A DNA stretch of 64,000 nt from Streptomyces cavernicola (GCF_029968035.1 NZ_JASCIQ010000002.1:186001-250000), one strand, 5' to 3'; shown: positions 24,675-33,948, counted from the stretch's first letter. Notes: generated from the letters alone by a model not told the origin. Translations and numbers: made by a program.

Positions 24675-25706
24675 ATGGCGCTCACGCTCTACGTCGACAC
24701 CACGCGCTGGCGAGCTCATCACAAGCAGGTGCTCGAACAGTTCCCGGGACTCGTGCCCGTCTGCAAGGGCAACGGATACGGCTTCGGGCACGAGCGGCTC
24801 GCGGACGAGGCGACGCGCTTCGGCTCCGACATGCTGGCCGTCGGCACGACCTATGAAGCGGCCCGTATCAAGGACTGGTTCAGCGGCGACCTGCTCGTCC
24901 TGACCCCGTTCCGTCGCGGCGAGGAGCCGGTGCCGCTGCCGGACCGGGTGATCCGCTCGGTCTCGTCCGTGGAGGGCGTGCACGGCCTGGTGGGCGCCCG
25001 CGTCGTCATCGAGGTCATGAGCTCGATGAAGCGGCACGGCGTCAGCGAACAGGAGCTCGGGCAGCTGCACGCCGCCATCGAGGACGTGCGCCTGGAGGGC
25101 TTCGGCATCCACCTGCCGCTCGACCGCACCGACGGCTCGGACGCCGTCGAGGAGGTCATCCAGTGGATGGACCGGCTGCGCGCGGCCCGTCTTCCGCTGC
25201 ACACCATGTTCGTCAGCCACCTCTCGGCGCAGGAACTGGCCCGGCTGCAGCAGCAGTTCCCGCAGACCCGCTTCCGCGCGCGGATCGGTACGCGGCTCTG
25301 GCTCGGCGACCACGACGCGACCGAGTACCGCGGCTCCGTCCTCGACGTGACCCGGGTCGCCAAGGGCGAGCGCTTCGGTTACCGCCAGCAGAAGACCGCC
25401 TCGGACGGCTACCTGGTCGTCGTGGCGGGCGGCACGTCGCACGGTGTGGGTCTGGAGGCGCCGAAGGCGCTGCACGGCGTCATGCCGCGCGCCAAGGGCG
25501 TGGCCCGCGCCGGCCTCGCCACGGTCAACCGGAACCTGGCCCCCTTCGTCTGGGCGGGCAAGCAGCGGTGGTTCGCGGAGCCGCCGCACATGCAGGTGTC
25601 GATCCTGTTCGTGCCGTCGGACGCGCCGGAGCCGAAGGTCGGCGAGGAGCTGGTGGCCCATCTCCGGCACACCACCACGCAGTTCGACCGCCTGGTCGAC
25701 CGTTGA
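24675..25706 (+). CDS. Alanine racemase-like PLP protein (fold type III)
   Basis: A 343-residue protein whose N-terminal barrel matches alanine racemase. In place of the usual VKANAYGHG, the PLP lysine motif reads VCKGNGYGFG, with the Lys kept. The middle (VVIEVMSSMKRHGV, FVSHLSAQEL, RARIGTRLWLGD) fits the barrel. The C-terminal domain is diverged; I could not place the second catalytic Tyr with confidence. It follows femX by 110 bp on the same strand, which suggests a cell-wall amino acid role, but it is not a typical housekeeping Alr. The ATG at 24675 is used. Confidence 0.78.
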   Translation: MALTLYVDTTRWRAHHKQVLEQFPGLVPVCKGNGYGFGHERLADEATRFGSDMLAVGTTYEAARIKDWFSGDLLVLTPFRRGEEPVPLPDRVIRSVSSVEGVHGLVGARVVIEVMSSMKRHGVSEQELGQLHAAIEDVRLEGFGIHLPLDRTDGSDAVEEVIQWMDRLRAARLPLHTMFVSHLSAQELARLQQQFPQTRFRARIGTRLWLGDHDATEYRGSVLDVTRVAKGERFGYRQQKTASDGYLVVVAGGTSHGVGLEAPKALHGVMPRAKGVARAGLATVNRNLAPFVWAGKQRWFAEPPHMQVSILFVPSDAPEPKVGEELVAHLRHTTTQFDRLVDR

Positions 25707-25757
25707 TGAGTCGGCTGTTGGTGAGTCGACGTTGATGAGTCGAGCGTCGATGAGCTG
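25703..25757. repeat. Short direct repeats of GTTGATGAGTCG type
   Basis: Four imperfect copies of a 12-16-bp unit (GTTGATGAGTCG, TTGGTGAGTCG, GTTGATGAGTCG, GTCGATGAGCTG) run from the last codons of the racemase-like gene into the spacer. Slippage product; no known function. Confidence 0.5.
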
Positions 25758-25780
25758 AGTACGGCCCGTTCCGCGGGTCA

Positions 25781-25823
25781 CGGCGAGGGGCCGGTCGCAT
25801 GCATCGCGACCGGCCCCTCGCCG
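25781..25823. terminator. Bidirectional terminator, 18-bp perfect stem
   Basis: CGGCGAGGGGCCGGTCGC (25781-25798) pairs fully with 25806-25823 around a 7-nt loop. It lies between the plus-strand racemase-like gene and the minus-strand GT87 gene, 32 bases beyond the latter's stop. Confidence 0.92.
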
Positions 25824-25854
25824 TTGAAGTCCCGCTGAAGCACGGGGAGTTCGC

Positions 25855-27441
25855 TCAGGGCGAACCGTCCCGTACGGCGCTCCGCTCCGCGCCCCAGGCG
25901 ACCTGCGTACCGCCGTCCGTCATCGCCGCAGCGTGCCGTGGCGGGTGGGCGGCACGGCCGAGGACGAACGCGTCGGGCGCCCGGTCGAGCACCCCGCCGG
26001 AGGGGTCGTCGGAGCCGTCCCGGCGTACGACGTCCCGCTCGGGCATGAGGATGTCGCGGACGACGACGGCGCAGAGGTACAGGGTGCCGATCAGATGGGC
26101 CAGGATGGCGAGGTGGTAGCCCTCCTGCGGGAGCCCGTGGTGTTTGTCGCCGCTGGTCGTGTAGGCCAGGTAGAGCCAGATCCCCAGGAAGTAGACGATC
26201 TCGCAGGCCTGCCAGATCAGGAAGTCACGCCAGCGCGGCCGGGCGAGCGCGGCGAGCGGGATCAGCCAGAGCACGTACTGCGGTGAGTAGACCTTGTTCG
26301 TGAGGATGAACGCGGCGACGACGAGCAGGGCGAGCTGGGCGAAGCGGGGCCTGCGCGGCGCGGTCAGGGTGAGCACGGCGATGCCGAGGCAGGCCAGGGC
26401 CATCAGGAGCGTCGCGAGCGTGTTGACGCTGTCGGTGTCGAGCGCGTCCTTGCCGCGGTCCTGCAACTGCTGCTGCAGGATCAGCCAGAACGAGCCGAAG
26501 TCCACGCCGCGCTCCTGGCTGAACGTGTAGAACTTCTGCCACCCCTCGGGCGCGAGCACCATCACCGGCAGGTTGACGACTAGCCAGGAGCCCGCCGTAC
26601 CCGCGGCCGCCGCCAGGAACGACCGCCATTTCCCCGCCCGCCAGCACAGCACGAGCAGCGGTCCGAGGAGCAGTACGGGATAGAGCTTGGCGGCGGTGGC
26701 GAGGCCCAGGAGGACGCCGAAGGCGACGGCCCGGCCGCGGGACCACATCAGCATCGCGGCGGCCGTGAGCGCGATGGCGAGCAGGTCCCAGTTGATGGTC
26801 GCGGTGAGCGCGAAGGCCGGGGCGAGCGCGACGAGGAGCCCGTCCCAGGGGCGGCGGCGGTGGGTACGCGTGACGCAGACGGCGATGACGACGGCGCAGA
26901 CCATCAGCATCCCGGCGTTCACGAGCCAGTAGATCTGCTCGCGGTGCTGGATGGTGCCGCCGTCGGGCACGACCCAGGAGGCAACCTCCATGAACACCCC
27001 GGTCAGGACCGGGTATTCGAGGTACTCCATGTCTCCGGCGAGCTTGTCGAAGTACGGCACCAGGCCGTCGGAGAAGCCGCGTCCGGCGAAGAGGTGCGGG
27101 ATGTCGGAGTAGCAGGCGTGGGTGTACTGCGCGCTGGCGCCGTAGAACCAGGCGCCGTTGTAGCAGGGCAGCTTCTGCACCATGCCGAGCGCGAACATCC
27201 CGATGGCGACGAGGGCGATGACGCGGACCGGCGTCCACCAGCCGGCGCCGTACAGCACCCTGCGTCCGAGGGGGCCGCCGATCAACTCACTGCCCGCTCT
27301 TGCGACTTCGTCCTGTCCGGTCGGCGCGACCACCGGGACGGGCCCGGTGGAGGCGGGGGAGGCGGACGACCCGCCGTCTCCCTGGGGCTGCGAGTGCGGC
27401 GCGCTCGGGTCCGGGCTCGTGCTGCTCGTCATGGGGCTCAT
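25855..27441 (-). CDS. GT87-family membrane mannosyltransferase-like protein
   Basis: A 528-residue integral membrane protein. About 65 cytoplasmic residues, Ser/Pro-rich, precede roughly ten membrane helices. The first large outer loop, GAWFYGASAQYTHACYSDIPHLF...YFDKLAGDMEYLEYPVLTG, carries the Asp/Glu residues expected in GT-C enzymes using polyprenol-phosphate sugars. GT87 members in actinobacteria transfer mannose to envelope glycans or lipids. I use the ATG at 27441 (MSPMTSS); an ATG at 27432 is possible. The open frame upstream runs through a tandem repeat and a parS site and is unlikely to be translated. Lies downstream of the PBP gene. Confidence 0.8.
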   Translation of the reverse strand: MSPMTSSTSPDPSAPHSQPQGDGGSSASPASTGPVPVVAPTGQDEVARAGSELIGGPLGRRVLYGAGWWTPVRVIALVAIGMFALGMVQKLPCYNGAWFYGASAQYTHACYSDIPHLFAGRGFSDGLVPYFDKLAGDMEYLEYPVLTGVFMEVASWVVPDGGTIQHREQIYWLVNAGMLMVCAVVIAVCVTRTHRRRPWDGLLVALAPAFALTATINWDLLAIALTAAAMLMWSRGRAVAFGVLLGLATAAKLYPVLLLGPLLVLCWRAGKWRSFLAAAAGTAGSWLVVNLPVMVLAPEGWQKFYTFSQERGVDFGSFWLILQQQLQDRGKDALDTDSVNTLATLLMALACLGIAVLTLTAPRRPRFAQLALLVVAAFILTNKVYSPQYVLWLIPLAALARPRWRDFLIWQACEIVYFLGIWLYLAYTTSGDKHHGLPQEGYHLAILAHLIGTLYLCAVVVRDILMPERDVVRRDGSDDPSGGVLDRAPDAFVLGRAAHPPRHAAAMTDGGTQVAWGAERSAVRDGSP

Positions 27442-27476
27442 CCTGCCGTACGTGCCTGAGGACGTGCGCGTGCCCG

Positions 27477-27574
27477 CCTGTGGGCAAGCCCAGGTTGCCC
27501 GTGGACAGGCCTCACGTGCCCGTGGACAGGCCCCCACGTGCCGGTGGACGGGCTTACGTGCCCGTGGACAGGCC
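27477..27574. repeat. Four-copy, about 21-bp tandem repeat upstream of the GT87 gene
   Basis: Cores GCCCGTGGACAGGC begin at 27497, 27518, 27540 (two changes) and 27560, separated by 20-22 bp, and the spacers contain ACGTG. A degenerate copy precedes them near 27477. On the minus strand each core reads CTGTCCACGG, close to a DnaA box. The array occupies the likely promoter/leader of the GT87 gene, next to a hairpin and a parS site. Confidence 0.75.
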
Positions 27575-27608
27575 GAGGGCCGCCGCACCGGGTGGTGCGA
27601 CGGCCCTC
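27575..27608 (-). terminator. Terminator hairpin after the penicillin-binding protein gene
   Basis: GAGGGCCG (27575-27582) pairs with CGGCCCTC (27601-27608), and an inner stem GCACC/GGTGC (27585-27589/27594-27598) extends it. It lies 47 bases beyond the PBP stop, directly against a parS site. Confidence 0.75.
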
Positions 27609-27622
27609 GTTTCACGTGAAAC
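27609..27622. other. parS site
   Basis: Perfect GTTTCACGTGAAAC between the PBP stop (27655) and its terminator hairpin. Confidence 0.92.
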
Positions 27623-27654
27623 ACCCGCGCTCGTGGCTCGGGCAGAAGGGGGAC

Positions 27655-30348
27655 CTAGCCGGTCGGCCCGCCGAACCATCCGCCTCCGCCGCCGTCTCCG
27701 CCGGTCCCGTTGCCATTGCCCCCGGTGGGCGGCTCGGGAGTGGTGGTCTCGCCTCCTGTGGTGCCTCCGTCGGTCGTACCGTCGGTCGTACCGCCGTCGG
27801 TCGCGCCGCCGGTGTCCTTGCACTTCCAGTCGAACGGGTCACAGGTCTCGCCGGGGCTCGGCTCGCCGCTGGGTGAACTCGAGGGTTCCTCCGTCGGAGA
27901 CGCCGTCGCGCTGTCCTCCGGGTCCGCCGTCTCGGTCGGGGAGGGCGGCGCGGTCGGCTTGCCGACGATCTCGCCGATCTTCTCGGCCTCCGGGAAGGGC
28001 TCGGGCGTCATGCCCTTCATGGCCTCCGCCATGTAGTCCTTCCAGATCTGCGCCGGGATGTCACCACCATGGATGGAGGGCACACCGCCGGTTCCGTTCA
28101 TGGAGAGCAGCTCGCCCTCCTTGGGGTCCGTACGGAAGAGCGTGACCGAGGTCGACAGCTCCCGGGTGTAGCCGACGAACCAGGCCGACTTGTTCTTGTC
28201 GGTGGTACCGGTCTTGCCGGCCACGGGGAAGCCGATGTCGGCGATCTTCTTGCCGGTACCGGTCTTGATCACGTCCTGCAGGACGTCGGTGACGTTGTTG
28301 GCGATGTCGGCGTCCATCGCCGACTGCCGCTTGGGCTTCTGGAACTCGGGGAGGACCTCCTCCTGACCGTCCTTGGTGATCGTCACCTTGGTCACGGAGT
28401 AGGGCTCGTAGTGCACGCCCTCATTGGCGAAGGTGCCGTACGAGTCGGCCATGCGGATCGCGCTCGGCGTGGACGTACCCAGGGAGAACGAGGCGTTGCC
28501 CAGGTTCCCCTTGTCGAAGCTCTCCTCCAGGATGCCGGTGCTCGCGGCGAGGTCCCGGGTCTTGGAGAGGCCCACGTCGATGCCGAGCTGGACGAACGGG
28601 GTGTTGATGGACTGCTCCATCGCCTTGCGGAGCGTCACCTTGCCCCACATCCGGTCGCTCTCGTTCTTCTGCCGGAACGGGTTCCCGTTGACGTCCTTGA
28701 TCGGGTCGCCGTTCTGATCGTTGATGATCAGCTGGTCGTTGCCGTTGTAGAGGCTCTCCGGCGAGATCGGCGCACCGCCGCTCTTCACCGTGCCATCCTT
28801 CATCGCGGCCGCGAGGACGTACGGCTTCCAGGTCGAACCGACCGGCACACCACGGGTGTTGGCGTTGTTCGTGTAGTGGCCCTCGTCCATGCCCTCGCCG
28901 CCGTAGATGGCGACCAGGGCACCGCTCTTCGGATCCACGGACGCCGCGCCGAACTGGACGAACCTGTCCCTGTCGCGCTTGTCCGGGTCGAGGAAGGCCT
29001 TCTTGGTCTTCTCGACGGCCTTCTCCATCTGCCCGACCTTCTTCTTGTCGAAGGTCGTGTAGATCTTGTAGCCGCCCTTTTCGAGCTCCTCCGGGGAGAT
29101 CTTGAGCTTGGTGGTCACGTAGTCCTTGGCCGTGTCGACCAGGTAACCGGTCTGACCGGACAGGGAGGACTTCTGCTTCACCAGCGTGGGGAAGTCGCCG
29201 GCGTTGGCGCGCTTCTCCTTGCTGAGGTTGCCGGTCTCGACCATCCGGTCGAGGATCCACTCCCAACGCTCCTTGGCCCGCTTGGTGTTGGCCTTGGAGG
29301 ACGCGTTCGGGCCGACGCCGCCGTCCGGGTTGTACAGGTTCGGACCCTTGAGGACGGAGGCCAGGAAGGCGCTCTCCGACAGAGTCAGCTTCTCGGCGTC
29401 CTTGTCGAAGTAGGCCTGCGCCGCCGACTGGATGCCGTAGGCGTTGCGGCCGTAGTAGGCGGCGTTGAGATAGCCGGCGAGGACATCGTCCTTGTCCATC
29501 TCAGCGCCGACCTTTATGGAGATGAAGAGCTCGCGCGCCTTACGTGTGAGGGTCTGGCTCTGGTCCAGGTACGTGTTCTTCACGAACTGCTGGGTGATGG
29601 TCGAGCCACCCTGGGTCTCGCCGCCGGTCGCCATGTTGAACACGGCGCGGCCGATACCCATGGGGTCGATACCGCTGTCTTCCTTGAACGTGGCGTTCTC
29701 GGCCGAGATGACCGCGAGCTGCATGTGTTCCGGAATGCGGTCGATCCCGATGATCTGCCGGTTCTGGCCGCCGCCGGTGGCAGCCATCTGCTTCCCGTTG
29801 CTCCAGTAGAAGACGTTGGTCTGCGCCTCCGCCTTCTTCACGTCCGGGATCTCCACCAGGGCGTACGCGATACCGCCCGCGACCATCACTGCGGCGCAGA
29901 ACGCGATGAACGTGCCCGTGACCTGCTTCCAGGACGGCACGAACTTCCGCCAGCCGGCCTTGCCGTACCGCGGATAGTCAATGATCCGCTTCTTCCCCGG
30001 CGGCGGCTCGGCGCCCCGGCCACGGCCACGGCCCGGCCCACCGGCGCCGGGACCACCGGGACCGCCGCCACCGCGACGCCCTCCGGCTCCCGCGCCGGCG
30101 CCGACTCCGGCGCCCTCGGCCGCGCGCCGGCGGCCGCCGGAACGTTGCGCTGCGCGCCGAGCCGCGGCCCGGCCCTCGTACGGCTGCTCCTCACCGGCGG
30201 ACGAGCCATGCGACCCGTACGAACCGGAAGGAGACCCTGTGGCACTACGCGGTGCTGCGCGCCGACCGGAGGATCCGGTGACGCCGCGCCTGACCGCGGC
30301 ACGTCCGCCGCCCTGCGACTGCGGCGGTTTGCGACGGTGCTCGCTCAT
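27655..30348 (-). CDS. Bifunctional class A penicillin-binding protein
   Basis: An 897-residue membrane enzyme. A basic, Gly/Arg-rich cytoplasmic tail of about 140 residues leads to one membrane anchor (FIAFCAAVMVAGGIAYALV). The GT51 glycosyltransferase domain has ISAENATFKEDSGIDPMGI and QGGSTITQQFVKN. The transpeptidase has SxxK in VGSTWKPY, SxN in EQSINTPF and KTG in AGKTGTTDKNKSAWF. A long Thr/Gly/Pro-rich extracellular tail with a Cys pair closes it. It polymerises and crosslinks peptidoglycan. The ATG at 30348 (MSEHRRKP) has GAGGAG 10 bases upstream; the frame beyond is not coding. Confidence 0.93.
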   Translation of the reverse strand: MSEHRRKPPQSQGGGRAAVRRGVTGSSGRRAAPRSATGSPSGSYGSHGSSAGEEQPYEGRAAARRAAQRSGGRRRAAEGAGVGAGAGAGGRRGGGGPGGPGAGGPGRGRGRGAEPPPGKKRIIDYPRYGKAGWRKFVPSWKQVTGTFIAFCAAVMVAGGIAYALVEIPDVKKAEAQTNVFYWSNGKQMAATGGGQNRQIIGIDRIPEHMQLAVISAENATFKEDSGIDPMGIGRAVFNMATGGETQGGSTITQQFVKNTYLDQSQTLTRKARELFISIKVGAEMDKDDVLAGYLNAAYYGRNAYGIQSAAQAYFDKDAEKLTLSESAFLASVLKGPNLYNPDGGVGPNASSKANTKRAKERWEWILDRMVETGNLSKEKRANAGDFPTLVKQKSSLSGQTGYLVDTAKDYVTTKLKISPEELEKGGYKIYTTFDKKKVGQMEKAVEKTKKAFLDPDKRDRDRFVQFGAASVDPKSGALVAIYGGEGMDEGHYTNNANTRGVPVGSTWKPYVLAAAMKDGTVKSGGAPISPESLYNGNDQLIINDQNGDPIKDVNGNPFRQKNESDRMWGKVTLRKAMEQSINTPFVQLGIDVGLSKTRDLAASTGILEESFDKGNLGNASFSLGTSTPSAIRMADSYGTFANEGVHYEPYSVTKVTITKDGQEEVLPEFQKPKRQSAMDADIANNVTDVLQDVIKTGTGKKIADIGFPVAGKTGTTDKNKSAWFVGYTRELSTSVTLFRTDPKEGELLSMNGTGGVPSIHGGDIPAQIWKDYMAEAMKGMTPEPFPEAEKIGEIVGKPTAPPSPTETADPEDSATASPTEEPSSSPSGEPSPGETCDPFDWKCKDTGGATDGGTTDGTTDGGTTGGETTTPEPPTGGNGNGTGGDGGGGGWFGGPTG

Positions 30349-30649
30349 CGAACGACTACTCCTCGGGCAGGCGCGAGGTCGCGCGCCTGGAAGCGGCAGG
30401 TGGTTTCCGGTCCCCCCGAAGTGCGGACGCGCCCCGGAAGGCTCGCGACCGCACTGCACCCCGGACGGGGACGCCATCTGGCGTCGCGCGGTTCCCGGTG
30501 GTCTGCATGGCGCACACACTACGCACCGCCAAAACCCTCCTAGCCCTGAAGTTCACCCCAAATCAGGCAAGTTGCATCCTATGAATCCGTGATGTGACGC
30601 CGTTCACCGTGGCCCCACTTGCTGGCTCCGGGGGGCCGTTCTATCGTCG
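30349..30649. other. Divergent promoter region, PBP / PadR
   Basis: About 300 bp with no gene. It should carry the promoter of the penicillin-binding protein gene on the minus strand and, at its right end, that of the PadR-ino1 unit, where the operator palindrome begins. No clear -35/-10 pair was found. Confidence 0.4.
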
Positions 30650-30672
30650 TGATGTATCGAGTCGATACATCA
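30650..30672. promoter_or_regulatory. PadR-type operator, 23-bp perfect palindrome
   Basis: Arms TGATGTATCGA and TCGATACATCA are exact reverse complements over 11 bp around one central G. The ATGTAT...ATACAT pattern is the hallmark of PadR-family operators. It lies 57 bases upstream of the PadR start, so autorepression, and control of the downstream inositol-phosphate synthase gene, are likely. Confidence 0.82.
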
Positions 30673-30728
30673 GCTCGACATAAAGAGTCCCGGCGAGTGC
30701 GGCCAGAGAGTCGCGAGAGGAGGCGAAC

Positions 30729-31451
30729 GTGAGCAGGCGCTCCGGCATCCTCGAGTTCGCCGTCCTGGGCCTGCTGCGTGAGTCCCCGATGCACGGATAC
30801 GAGCTGCGCAAGCGGCTCAACACCTCCCTCGGGGTGTTCCGGGCCTTCAGCTACGGATCGCTCTACCCCTGCCTCAAGGCGCTGGTCGCGAGCGGCTGGC
30901 TGATCGAGGAGCCGGGCAACAGCACGGAGGACCCTCTCGCCGCGCCCCTGGCCGGTCGCCGCGCCAAGATCGTCTACAGGCTCACGGCGGAGGGCAAGGA
31001 GCACTTCGAGGAGCTCCTCTCCCACACGGGCCCGGACGCGTACGAGGACGAGCACTTCGCCGCCCGCTTCGCCTTCTTCGGGCAGACCTCGCGGGACGTG
31101 CGGATGCGCGTACTCGAAGGCCGCAGGAGCCGGCTCGAGGAGCGGCTGGAGAAAATGCGCGCCTCCTTCGCCAGGACCCGTGAGCGTCTGGACGACTACA
31201 CCCTCGAGCTGCAGCGCCACGGCATGGAGTCCGTGGAGCGCGAGGTGCGCTGGCTGAACGAGCTCATCGAGAGCGAGCGGGCGGGACGCGACCAGCAGCG
31301 GTCGGCCCCCGGCGGCTCGGCTCAGCAGGACACGGGCCGGACCCGGCAGGACACGGGCTCGGCTCAGCAGGACACATCAGGAAAGGCGGGCGGCCTGCCC
31401 CGGACCCGGGACAGCTCCCGGCCGGATTCGTCCGCCGACACCGAAAAGTGA
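30729..31451 (+). CDS. PadR-family transcriptional regulator
   Basis: A 240-residue regulator. The winged HTH is [55 protein letters not shown] long helical C-terminal dimerisation region follows (residues about 100-190). The last 45 residues are low-complexity, with QQDTG-like repeats encoded by repetitive DNA at 31300-31380. The GTG at 30729 has GAGGAGG 5 bases upstream. The inositol-phosphate synthase gene follows by 53 bp. The perfect palindrome at 30650-30672 is its probable operator. Confidence 0.93.
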   Translation: MSRRSGILEFAVLGLLRESPMHGYELRKRLNTSLGVFRAFSYGSLYPCLKALVASGWLIEEPGNSTEDPLAAPLAGRRAKIVYRLTAEGKEHFEELLSHTGPDAYEDEHFAARFAFFGQTSRDVRMRVLEGRRSRLEERLEKMRASFARTRERLDDYTLELQRHGMESVEREVRWLNELIESERAGRDQQRSAPGGSAQQDTGRTRQDTGSAQQDTSGKAGGLPRTRDSSRPDSSADTEK

Positions 31452-31504
31452 GGCAGCCCCGCGATCCGCGGGACCTCATCGAGAACGAACAGGGAGCAAC
31501 CGGA

Positions 31505-32587
31505 ATGGGTTCGGTTCGCGTAGCCATCGTCGGCGTGGGCAACTGCGCCGCCTCGCTGGTGCAGGGCGTCGAGTACTACAAGGACGCCGACCCGGCGTCG
31601 AAGGTCCCGGGCCTGATGCACGTCCAGTTCGGCGACTACCACGTCAAGGACGTCGAGTTCGTCGCCGCCTTCGACGTGGACGCGAAGAAGGTCGGCCTCG
31701 ACCTCTCGGACGCGATCGGCGCCAGCGAGAACAACACCATCAAGATCTGCGACGTCCCGAACAGCGGAGTCCAGGTCCAGCGCGGCCACACCCACGACGG
31801 CCTGGGCAAGTACTACCGCCAGACCATCGAGGAGTCCGCCGAGGCGCCCGTCGACGTCGTCCAGGTCCTCAAGGACAAGCAGGTCGACGTCCTGGTCTGC
31901 TACCTGCCGGTCGGCTCCGAGGACGCGGCGAAGTTCTACGCCCAGTGCGCCATCGACGCCAAGGTCGCCTTCGTCAACGCCCTCCCGGTCTTCATCGCCG
32001 GCACCAAGGAGTGGGCGGACAAGTTCACCGAGGCCGGCGTCCCGATCGTCGGCGACGACATCAAGTCGCAGGTCGGCGCCACCATCACGCACCGCGTCAT
32101 GGCGAAGCTCTTCGAGGACCGGGGCGTCATCCTGGACCGCACCATGCAGCTGAACGTCGGCGGCAACATGGACTTCAAGAACATGCTCGAGCGCGAGCGC
32201 CTGGAGTCCAAGAAGATCTCGAAGACCCAGGCGGTCACCTCGCAGATCCGCGACCGCGAGCTCGGTGAGGACAACGTCCACATCGGCCCGTCCGACTACG
32301 TCGCCTGGCTCGACGACCGCAAGTGGGCCTACGTCCGCCTCGAAGGCCGCGCCTTCGGCGACGTCCCGCTGAACCTGGAGTACAAGCTCGAGGTCTGGGA
32401 CTCCCCGAACTCGGCCGGCGTGATCATCGACGCCCTGCGCGCCGCGAAGATCGCCAAGGACCGCGGCATCGGCGGCCCGATCCTGTCGGCGTCGAGCTAC
32501 TTCATGAAGTCCCCGCCGGTCCAGTACTTCGACGACGAGGCCCGCGAGAACGTCGAGAAGTTCATCAACGGCGAGGTCGAGCGCTGA
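31505..32587 (+). CDS. ino1: Inositol-3-phosphate synthase
   Basis: A 360-residue actinobacterial-type Ino1 that converts glucose 6-phosphate to myo-inositol 1(3)-phosphate with bound NAD. The N terminus [22 protein letters not shown] is the nucleotide-binding loop. [27 protein letters not shown] and the C-terminal [13 protein letters not shown] are conserved in the family. The product feeds phosphatidylinositol and mycothiol synthesis. The ATG at 31505 has AGGGAG 8 bases upstream. It probably shares a transcript with padR, and a strong terminator follows. Confidence 0.95.
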   Translation: MGSVRVAIVGVGNCAASLVQGVEYYKDADPASKVPGLMHVQFGDYHVKDVEFVAAFDVDAKKVGLDLSDAIGASENNTIKICDVPNSGVQVQRGHTHDGLGKYYRQTIEESAEAPVDVVQVLKDKQVDVLVCYLPVGSEDAAKFYAQCAIDAKVAFVNALPVFIAGTKEWADKFTEAGVPIVGDDIKSQVGATITHRVMAKLFEDRGVILDRTMQLNVGGNMDFKNMLERERLESKKISKTQAVTSQIRDRELGEDNVHIGPSDYVAWLDDRKWAYVRLEGRAFGDVPLNLEYKLEVWDSPNSAGVIIDALRAAKIAKDRGIGGPILSASSYFMKSPPVQYFDDEARENVEKFINGEVER

Positions 32588-32630
32588 CCTCCCCCTCCGT
32601 GTGCGTCCCGCACGCACAGGTTGCTTGATC

Positions 32631-32663
32631 GCAGGCCCCCGGGAAATCCCCCCGGGGGCCTGC
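32631..32663 (+). terminator. Terminator after ino1
   Basis: GCAGGCCCCCGGG (32631-32643) pairs with CCCGGGGGCCTGC (32651-32663), a 13-bp perfect stem with a 7-nt loop, 43 bases after the stop. Confidence 0.9.
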
Positions 32664-32685
32664 GGGCTGTGTGAGGCTTGGCGCC

Positions 32686-33948
32686 ATGGCCGTCGTACGT
32701 GATCTGCGCGTACTCGTGCGCTTCCGGGACTTCCGGCACCTGCTCGCCGTTCGCCTGCTGTCGCAGTCGGCCGACGGGGTCTACCAGGTGGCGCTCGCGA
32801 CATACGTCGTCTTCTCGCCGGAGCGGCAGGCCTCGCCGGCCGCCATCGCCTCCGCCATGGCCGTGCTGCTCCTGCCGTACTCCGTCATCGGCCCCTTCGC
32901 CGGCGTCCTCCTCGACCGCTGGCCACGGCAGCGCGTCTTCGTCTACGGCAATCTGCTGCGCGCGGTCCTCGCCTGCGCCACCGCCCTGCTGATCCTGTTC
33001 GGCGTGCCCGACTGGCTGTTCTACGCCTCGGCCCTCTGTGTCACGGCCGTCAACCGCTTCGTCCTCGCGGGCCTCTCCGCCGCACTGCCCCGCGTGGTCG
33101 ACGCCGAGCGGCTGGTCATCGCCAACTCCCTTTCCCCCACGGCCGGAACGCTCGCGGCGACGCTCGGCGGCGGCCTCGCCTTCGGCGTACGCCTGGTGGC
33201 ATCGGACTCCGATGCCGCGGTCGTCCTCGTCGGGGCCGCGCTCTACCTCTGCTCGGCCCTCGCCGCGCTGCGCATCCCGCGCACCCTGCTCGGCCCGGAC
33301 CCGGACGAGGTGCAGTCCCGTATCGGCGCCGCCCTCGCCTCCACGGCCAGGGGTCTGGTGGCCGGCGTACGGCACCTCGCCGCCGTCGAACGCCGGCCCG
33401 CGGCACGGGCGCTCGGCGCGATGACGCTGATGCGGTTCTGCTACGGCGCGCTGCTCGTGATGGTCCTGATGCTGTGCCGGTACGCCTGGTCGTCGGACGA
33501 GGCCGGCGGGCTCGCGCTGCTCGGCCTGGCCGTCGGCTTCTCGGGGGCGGGCTTCTTCGCGGCGGCCGTCCTGACGCCACTGGCCGCCGAGCGGATGCGC
33601 CCGAGCGGCTGGATCGCGGTGTGCGCGGGCGCGGCCGCCGTTCTGGAACCGGCCCTCGGCCTGCCCTTCGAGCCGATCCCGATGCTGATCGCCGCCTTCG
33701 TCCTGGGCCTGGTCTCGCAGGGCGCGAAGATCGCCACCGACACCGTCGTGCAGTCCTCGGTGGACGACGCCTACCGAGGACGGATCTTCTCGGTGTACGA
33801 CGTGCTCTTCAATGTCGCCTTCGTGGGGGCGGCCGGGGTAGCCGCGCTGATGCTGCCGCCCGATGGACGTTCCGTACCGCTGGTCGTCGCCGTGGGGGTC
33901 CTCTACGCGGCGGTTGCGGCGACTATGGCCCGATTCAACCGCCCCTGA
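32686..33948 (+). CDS. MFS transporter
   Basis: A 420-residue protein with about 12 hydrophobic segments. FRDFRHLLAVRLLSQSADGVYQVALATYVVF at the start and PYSVIGPFAGVLLDRWPRQRVFVYGNLLRA give the MFS motif-A loop. It resembles the enterobactin-exporter/macrolide-efflux type of MFS proteins. Start at ATG 32686; the leader region overlaps the ino1 terminator, so it probably has a weak promoter of its own. Substrate unknown. Confidence 0.87.
   Translation: MAVVRDLRVLVRFRDFRHLLAVRLLSQSADGVYQVALATYVVFSPERQASPAAIASAMAVLLLPYSVIGPFAGVLLDRWPRQRVFVYGNLLRAVLACATALLILFGVPDWLFYASALCVTAVNRFVLAGLSAALPRVVDAERLVIANSLSPTAGTLAATLGGGLAFGVRLVASDSDAAVVLVGAALYLCSALAALRIPRTLLGPDPDEVQSRIGAALASTARGLVAGVRHLAAVERRPAARALGAMTLMRFCYGALLVMVLMLCRYAWSSDEAGGLALLGLAVGFSGAGFFAAAVLTPLAAERMRPSGWIAVCAGAAAVLEPALGLPFEPIPMLIAAFVLGLVSQGAKIATDTVVQSSVDDAYRGRIFSVYDVLFNVAFVGAAGVAALMLPPDGRSVPLVVAVGVLYAAVAATMARFNRP

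Noticed and set aside
27477..27574. CRISPR array
   Set aside because: The repeat unit is about 21 bp with almost no unique spacer, and there are no cas genes. It is a tandem repeat.
27442..27624. Upstream extension of the GT87 frame beginning MFHVKR
   Set aside because: It would translate the parS site and the 21-bp repeats (ACPRAR-like peptides). The glycosyltransferase is complete from 27441 and no ribosome site supports the longer form.
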